A program made the translations under genes and the position numbers. A stretch of 64,000 nt of DNA from Symsagittifera roscoffensis (Eukaryota; Xenacoelomorpha; Acoela; Convolutidae): the NCBI RefSeq assembly GCF_963678635.1, contig NC_087062.1:98883705-98947704 (forward strand), in the 5' to 3' direction. The notes beneath the pieces are model-generated. The model was given only the letters and a program-made list of their open reading frames with translations. It did not search any database and was not told the origin of the DNA. Shown here piece after piece: positions 58,571 to 64,000 of this stretch; the stretch's first letter is position 1, and each line of letters begins with the position of its first letter.

Positions 58571-58900
58571 GCTCTTTTCCACTCCCCCTCCTGCATTTCT
58601 AATTTTCGTTTCTCATAGTTGTCTTTCATACAATTATGGCTAAAAGCGTAAATATACGATGTAACTACAGTTAGTTTGTTAACCATGCAAAACTTCATTA
58701 CATTGTGTATTTGCGTTGGCTTAATTCTAGCTGTCGACTTTTTTCGAGGTTTCAATTTTCTTATTTTCTCAACGTTCTTCATAAAGGCTTATTGTTGCAA
58801 TGAAATAAGTGAGTTAAAAGACTTTTGGACAAGTTCAGGTTCATTAAAAAAAAATTGAATAAAATTTTTTCATAATGAAAATTTTATTTTTTGAATGTTT
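58569..58900. mobile_element. GGCTCTTTTCC-family fragment
   Basis: A left end GGCTCTTTTCCACTCCCCC starts at about 58569 and resembles subfamily B. No matching right end could be found, and the downstream sequence is AT-rich. Confidence 0.35.
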
Positions 58901-59124
58901 TTTTTTTGTTTCTATTTCTGGGCGAATGGTACACAGTTCATCAAAAAGTTCATCGTAGCCTTTTTTATGGACCTGAACAACTGCCTTCATCGACTCCAGA
59001 GTAATGTGCTTCATATGTCGCTGTTAATTTATATCCAGATAAATAACTATAACTTCTGCTGATCTCATATGAAATGCCTTTTGAGTTTCAATCTTTGTTT
59101 TTAGATTTTACTGTCTTGTAATTG

Positions 59125-59327
59125 ATGACTATGAATTGGCGCCAACTGGGTCTTACTGGCGTGCCAGGTGTCGGTAAGACAACATTGATGCGAAAAATAG
59201 CACAATATTTGGACGAAAAAGAACCTTCCGTTCGCTGGTGTGGCTTCTTGACAGAAGAACAAAAAGATTGGCAAAGTAAACGCGGACGAACTGGATTCGA
59301 AATTGTCACTTTTCCAAAGGGCAATAG
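59125..59327 (+). CDS. NTPCR: NTPCR-like exon 1
   Basis: ATG at 59125 (a second ATG two codons later is also possible). Contains the Walker A GxxGxGKTT. Donor GTGACT follows 59327, phase 2. Confidence 0.82.
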
Positions 59328-61808
59328 GTGACTACAACAGTATGCGCTCCTTAATTTTTATGTAAATATCTAATTACTTTTCAAATGTAAATTCTTCATT
59401 AAGATGGTGCTACAGTGCTGATTTAAATTAACCGGACAAAATGCGTTAAACTTGAAATTTAAAACCCGTTTTTCTCAAATTGGGCTGAGTTTAGGTGAAA
59501 ACTTATGAAGGCAAAACTTGCTTAAAATTTTAGCAGAATTGATATGGTGTAATTTGTTTTGCGAAATTCGGGCCCGAAATTTTATCCCAAAAATGGGTCA
59601 TTTTGGCTTTTCTTAGTTAATCAAAAATTACGCCGAAAATACCCGGTCGATCACAGACAATACCCGGTCGATCACAGACCCGGTCGACCACCCATTATAT
59701 CATAGTGAGCCCCTTACGTAGCCCAACAAACTTTATGATGGGTATTTTCTCCAAAAAAAATTGCAAAATGTTTCAAAATTGTTTCAAAATAAAAAGCTGG
59801 TATTTTATATAGTAAAAACGACCTTTTTTGTCTATCAAACAAAAACAAAATTAACTTATACAACAGTTTGGAGAAATTACCCTTCATAAAGTTTGTTGGG
59901 CTACGTAAGGGTCTCACTATGATATAATTATGTCTGTGATCGACTGGGTATTTTCGGCGTAATTTTTGATTAACTAAGAAAAGCCAAAATGACCCATTTT
60001 TGGGCTAAAATTTCGGGCCCAATTTTCGCAAAACAATTTACACCATATTAATTCTGCTAAAATTTTAAGCAAGTTTTGTCTTCATAAGTTTTCACCTAAA
60101 CTCAGCCCAATTTGAGAAAAACGGGTTTTAAATTTCAAGTTTAACGCGTTTTGTCCGGTTAATTTAAATCAGCACTGTATTCAGGAAAGCAATTATGTGT
60201 TACTCTTATTAACTCATTCAATTCTTCTTTTCCCAAAAGCATCCAATCGTGATTTCAAATCCGTAAATTTGAGAATTTTTAGAGTTTTTGTTTGCATGAT
60301 CGTAATGACTGTTATCCGCAAATCGTTGTTGCCATCTTGAAGATATCAATGTATTGAGCTCAAAATTCGTAAGATAATGCATATGCGTTGTTTAATCCGT
60401 TATGCGGTAGAATTCTGCTAGGTACAGCATTCGGGATTTTTTGTGAAATCCTTGGTCTTCGAAAGTAATTTGAATTAACTTATGTGCGGTACGTGCCGTT
60501 TTATTGCGCGCGATAAGAAAGCGTTGAAACATAATATAATCGGTGTATTAGTTGACTACTCGGATCATATAAAATCATAATCAAGGCGTAAATCCGCAAA
60601 TGAGGCATGGTGGTTATGCACATATCTGCGAAGTTGAAAGTCCGTGGTTCGAATCCGGCCAACACTAGTTTTTTTTATGTAGATAAAATAATTTTTGTCC
60701 GATTTCTTTTTTTGTCGGCTGAGTTGCGACAGCACGGAAATTTCTTACATATTAAGCATTTTCACTATTGAAAATCTTTTCAGTGTATTCCGGTTATTAG
60801 TAGTTACGTTCCAAGAAATGATTTTTTATGACGTAAATTTTTGTTCTATGTTTTAGTTAAACGTTTTGGGAGCTTTTTGATTTTGTCTGCGTTCCTTTTT
60901 TTTTCGAAAAAAACAGTACTATCGAAAACAGCTCCAATATCGAACAGCAAAAGTGTAAATGTCACAAAAACGTTATTGTTTCTAATTTCGATTGGATTTT
61001 GATGTTCAGAGATTTCCAGTGGAATAAACACTATTGACCCAGGCTTCTAAAGTTGAGTTATTTTTATCAAAAATGTGCCAATTATTATTTTTTATTGAAA
61101 CTCAAAGGGCTTTAAAGCCATCTATTTTTCACTTTTTCGCTTCACAAAATCGAGTCAGTATTCTGTTTTCTTGCGTTCATTGACTTTGTTCCAATTGTCT
61201 CTTGGCTATGTCTTTATACTGACGCTTGTACCAATTATTTGGGCTTAAATAATAAGAGGTGATTTTTTGGACAAATATTTTTTACAGTAATTGTTACGCT
61301 GCAATTCTGTATTTTTGATCGCTCTGTTTTTTTTGAAGTTCTGCCTTGTATTTGTGTCTACGCCGCTCAACGCCGAAGAGGTGATATAACTAGATAATGA
61401 AGTTGTTCCAAATGGTTTGGAGCCAAGTTAATTGGCACAAAAGCTTTCTCCTGGAGGCAAATTATATCAGTTGGATTTTTCTATGGTTCGAGGGGTGCTG
61501 CAGTAAAATTTAAGGGGCGGTCTACCAAAAATGTAAAAAGGGGATATGTAAGTAGTAAAATATCCGCGTGTTAGTAAGATCCTGAGGGGTGGGGGTGACA
61601 TAAATTGTCGTCCTCCTCTTTAATTTACTCCGCTATATTCCAATCATTGGCGAGTTGTTTTTTTTCTAGATACACCTTAGCTAGCTGTGATGAGTCACGT
61701 GGGTCTACTAGAAATGGGAAATATCCTAAGGTGGGAAAGTACTTTGTACATGTGGAATCAGTTGATCAGTGTACTCGTGAGCTCAGAGATGCCATGATCG
61801 AAATCAAG
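59125..61808 (+). CDS. NTPCR: NTPCR/THEP1-type nucleoside triphosphatase, 5' part
   Basis: Two exons join in phase to the N-terminal ~113 residues of a THEP1-family P-loop NTPase. Exon 1 has the Walker A loop GVPGVGKTT right after the first strand (LGLTG), then GFLTEEQK and GRTGFEIVTF, the conserved order of human NTPCR. Exon 2 has VGKYFVHVESVDQ, equivalent to the VGQYVVDL segment of the human protein. The Walker B and C-terminal part should lie beyond the window's right edge, because exon 2 ends in a good donor (GTGAGC) and no later exon is visible. The family hydrolyses NTPs to NDPs slowly; the cellular role is uncertain. Intron 1 carries a mariner-like foldback and intron 2 an LTR-type element, so the gene is heavily expanded by insertions. 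Confidence 0.82.
59413..60177. mobile_element. Mariner-like long foldback in NTPCR intron 1
   Basis: A 765-bp element with arms of about 350 bp. The ends are CAGTGCTGATTTAAATTAAC and its complement, flanked by TA on each side (59411-59412 and 60178-60179), the target duplication of Tc1/mariner-type elements. The arms remain about 90 percent complementary by eye. The centre has three copies of GGTCGA-x-CAC and no ORF. The RNA would form a very long hairpin. Confidence 0.8.
60598..60672 (+). repeat. tRNA-like sequence (possible SINE head)
   Basis: Has a perfect B box GGTTCGAATCC (about 60645-60655) and an A-box-like GGCATGGTGGTTATG about 40 bases upstream, followed by a T run. The T stem pairs poorly, so a functional tRNA is unlikely. 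Confidence 0.35.
61670..61808 (+). CDS. NTPCR: NTPCR-like exon 2
   Basis: Joins exon 1 in phase (AG|A) and encodes YTLASCDESRGSTRNGKYPK then VGKYFVHVESVDQ. Donor GTGAGC follows 61808, phase 0. Confidence 0.78.
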
Positions 61809-62325
61809 GTGAGCGATAGTGGAACCTGATCTAGACTACATTTTATGATTGGATAATTTAGATATTTTACCAATGTAAAGTATTTAATATTAACCAATCA
61901 TGATCCATCTAACTAACAACCCACTTATTTGTAAGTGCTGAAGTTACTTGTAATTTCAGCACCAGAGAGATTTGAATTTAACTTAGAAATTAGTTGGACT
62001 CTCCCGAGCACTTCAGCAGCCGCAATAAACCAGTATACCCTAGATCTATTGAGCCTAGCAGAGACTAGTTAAACAACCTGAGACTAGATAGTATAAGAGT
62101 AAGATTAGGATCGGTATTAGACTAAGAAGTTGCACGAATCTATCCGGCCGAAAATAAGATAGCGTGACGAGCAGACGGTGTACCCTATCCGAAATTACTC
62201 TATGAGTTAACCAACTCGGTCATAACTCATCTGGTGCGACCATAAGTCTCGAACAAGACCTTAATAGCTTAGAATTAACCAAAATAGATTAGAAATTAGA
62301 CAAAAACGTTTAAAAAATGTTATAC

Positions 62326-62550
62326 GACAATAATTTAATCGAAATGTCTCTACGACTCAATAGATCAGAGCCAATATTCCGAACCATAACAGAACTACCC
62401 GGAGTTGGAAGAAGACCTCGAACCAGAGACGACATACGACAAAGTAGAAACTTGCCATATAGCTACATGATAGTTAGGCAAAAACCAGAACAAACTTTTA
62501 TATTTAGAATACTACTGGCAATGAATTTAGATTTTCATTTGCAAACATAA
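62326..62550 (+). CDS. Small ORF in the right-edge element
   Basis: About 75 codons, rich in Arg, Asn and Ile, using A-ending codons heavily. No motif is recognised. It may be a leader ORF or chance, since the G-poor strand reduces stop codons less than expected. Confidence 0.25.
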   Translation, partial: DNNLIEMSLRLNRSEPIFRTITELPGVGRRPRTRDDIRQSRNLPYSYMIVRQKPEQTFIFRILLAMNLDFHLQT

Positions 62551-62880
62551 AACCTTGAAGTTAATCTTCAAAATCATTTCAGGCGCTACACAAAATTATT
62601 AATATACAATCACGATTGATAAAAAGATCTAAGATCGTTTTCCTAAAACTCTGCAGTAATATACAAAACATGTTTGAAAAAAATTTATTGAAAAATAAAA
62701 ATAAAAATTAGTAGCATGACAATAAATGGTTAGTAATCATAAATCATCCTGTTGTTCCAGCTCCATCATCTAAAACATAACAGCAATCATAAACCCACTA
62801 ATATCATCAAAACACTAAATCTTTCCTTTACACACATTTAAAATTTTATTAAAACTTAAATTCACTTAATTTTAAAACCA

Positions 62881-62965
62881 GATCATCAAGGCTTATCCTT
62901 GGATCTTAAATCATTTTCTACTTAATTAAATTTCAAATTTGATCATCAAGGCTTATCCTTGGATC
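62881..62965 (+). repeat. Direct repeat GATCATCAAGGCTTATCC
   Basis: The word GATCATCAAGGCTTATCC followed by TTGGATC occurs twice, at about 62881 and 62940, separated by about 34 bases. It lies in the noncoding part of the right-edge element. Confidence 0.75.
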
Positions 62966-63482
62966 AAACAGAACAACTTTGTTCTCCCCCACCCACTTAA
63001 TTAGTGTCTAACGACCTCAAACGTCGATTCACTACCCAACCCTTTCTAAAGACCTAAGACTAATAGAAATTTTTAAACAAAACTAATCATTCAAATTAGG
63101 ATAAACAGTGAAGAACTTCGGTTATTCATCCTTCACTTGACCCCCCCTCTTACCAGACCCAGGATAAATCTTAGACTTAGTAAGTTTAAAATAGTATCTA
63201 ACGAACTACTCGCGTTCTAATTATACCTGAACCCTGTGGATCGATTTACTATTCTCCAACCCTTGAACACAATCACTACCCCTAAGTAAGATTAAGTAAG
63301 TTAACACCTTAACTTATACTAGCCACGAGAAAGTAAAAAATCATTCTTCGGAATCGATATACTTTTCTCTCCAACCCTGAACAAATAGACCCAGGTTAAG
63401 CTAACCAAAAAATCGTAAGAACTAACAGTTTAAGGAAATAGAAACCATTTAACAACCTTTTGCATCCGTCATCCTAAACCTT

Positions 63483-63950
63483 ATGTCATTTAAAAACCTA
63501 GGAAATAAACAAACAATCGTTTTACACAATTGTGAAATAGATAACAAAAAATACGACCTTGTAATCACACCTCATACACAAACAGTTGGATACATTCGAA
63601 CAAAACGACAAACACTAAAAAGAAAAATAATAACGAAACAAAGACAAATAACACGAAAAAGATTTTCAAAAAATCGAAACGCATTTTCAGAATCAGAAAC
63701 CAACAGTTTAGACGAACTTTACAAACTAAAAGAATCAATAGATAAAAATTGCCCACTTCACGATCAATTATATTTTTCTGACTCAGAAACAACTTCAAAT
63801 TCATCAAAAAGAGGAAAAAGAAGAATAAAAAAGCAGTATAAACACAAACCAGTACATTTATACAATTGGAACCAACCAATTCGACACATTAATAATTACA
63901 TATTAACAGTCATGGAACGAAAAAATGAGCTCAACGCACACCCCAGGTGA
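63483..63950 (+). CDS. Basic ORF in the right-edge element
   Basis: 155 codons of a strongly basic, Lys/Arg/Thr-rich protein with almost exclusive A-ending codons (ATG near 63483). Near its end an overlapping frame begins at 63927 (MSSTHTPGEESPDDDE), which continues beyond the window and could be the gag. The overlap of two frames and the basic composition would suit a small accessory or nucleic-acid-binding protein. No family is recognised. Confidence 0.45.
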   Translation: MSFKNLGNKQTIVLHNCEIDNKKYDLVITPHTQTVGYIRTKRQTLKRKIITKQRQITRKRFSKNRNAFSESETNSLDELYKLKESIDKNCPLHDQLYFSDSETTSNSSKRGKRRIKKQYKHKPVHLYNWNQPIRHINNYILTVMERKNELNAHPR

Positions 63951-64000
63951 AGAAAGTCCAGATGATGATGAAATCTTTCCTTTTATAGTAGATGCAACCA
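63927..64000 (+). CDS. Start of an ORF cut by the window edge (possible gag)
   Basis: ATG at 63927 opens an acidic, Ser/Pro-rich N-terminus that stays open to the window end, overlapping the previous ORF by 24 bases in another frame. Gag is suggested only by its position in the element. Confidence 0.35.

Larger units (their letters stand above)
59328..61669 (+). other. NTPCR-like intron 1
   Basis: A 2.3-kb intron holding the long foldback, a tRNA-like piece (60598-60672) and one copy of the dispersed intronic repeat (about 60860-61250). It ends with a T-rich tract and CTAG. Confidence 0.7.
61931..64000 (+). mobile_element. 5' part of an LTR-type retrotransposon (A/C-rich strand)
   Basis: From about 61931 the sequence changes to an A- and C-rich, G-poor plus strand, unlike its surroundings. 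A TGTAAGTGCTGAAG start followed by its near complement (GTAATTTCAGCAC) could be an LTR left end. An AATAAA lies near 62024, and TGGTGCGACC near 62231 could be a primer-binding site after an LTR of about 300 bp. Two small ORFs follow, and a third begins at 63927. No RT is inside the window, so the call rests on layout and composition. Confidence 0.45.

Noticed and set aside
60598-60672. A functional tRNA gene
   Set aside because: The B box is perfect, but the T stem and acceptor stem do not pair convincingly and no anticodon arm could be placed.
1-64000. CRISPR arrays, operons or ribosomal RNA genes
   Set aside because: The window is eukaryotic. No regularly spaced repeats with unique spacers and no rRNA-like sequence were seen.

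Overview
The window is nuclear DNA from an invertebrate animal. It is AT-rich, its host genes carry GT-AG introns, and it is dense with transposable elements. I cannot name the phylum. Only three host loci are supportable. A minus-strand gene near the left edge encodes a secreted, dibasic-cleaved peptide precursor (479-1024). A seven-exon plus-strand gene for the REI1/ZNF622 60S ribosome-maturation zinc-finger protein spans 46609-57308, and all its exon phases agree. The 5' half of an NTPCR/THEP1-type nucleoside triphosphatase gene starts at 59125 and runs off the right edge.

From 1 to 20 kb the sequence is a graveyard of mobile DNA. It holds small inverted-repeat elements bounded by GGCTCTTTTCC-type ends with long C/G runs, an 866-bp tandem duplication, several foldback elements, and at least six decayed LINE-like reverse transcriptase remnants on both strands. 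A Penelope-like element (about 16.35-19.87 kb) has an upstream ORF, an RT with a PHD-like Cys/His insertion, a C-terminal GIY-YIG nuclease and a hammerhead-ribozyme-like core in its 3' region; it is broken by frameshifts and stops.

From 20375 to 45279 lies one very large Ty3/gypsy LTR retrotransposon of 24,905 bp. Its two 920-bp LTRs differ at only three positions that I could see. It carries Gag (coiled coil, capsid, two zinc knuckles), protease, RT, RNase H and integrase. Pol ends in a domain resembling a TARG1/OARD1-type macrodomain. Downstream come about 9 kb of accessory coding sequence: an SGNH-hydrolase-like domain split over two frames, then about 2,500 codons with no family I recognise beyond a second SGNH-like block. 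This copy is damaged. A 1,858-bp stretch (protease end, RT, start of RNase H) is tandemly duplicated, the first RT copy is frameshifted, and in-frame stops interrupt protease, integrase and the accessory ORF. Instead of a short target-site duplication it is flanked by a 607-bp direct repeat of host-side sequence plus 23 bp copied from inside the element.

From 46 to 64 kb the two host genes have large introns filled with foldback elements, degenerate dispersed repeats and small tandem repeats. A 765-bp mariner-like foldback sits in NTPCR intron 1. The start of a second, strand-biased (A/C-rich) LTR-type element occupies NTPCR intron 2 and runs off the window.
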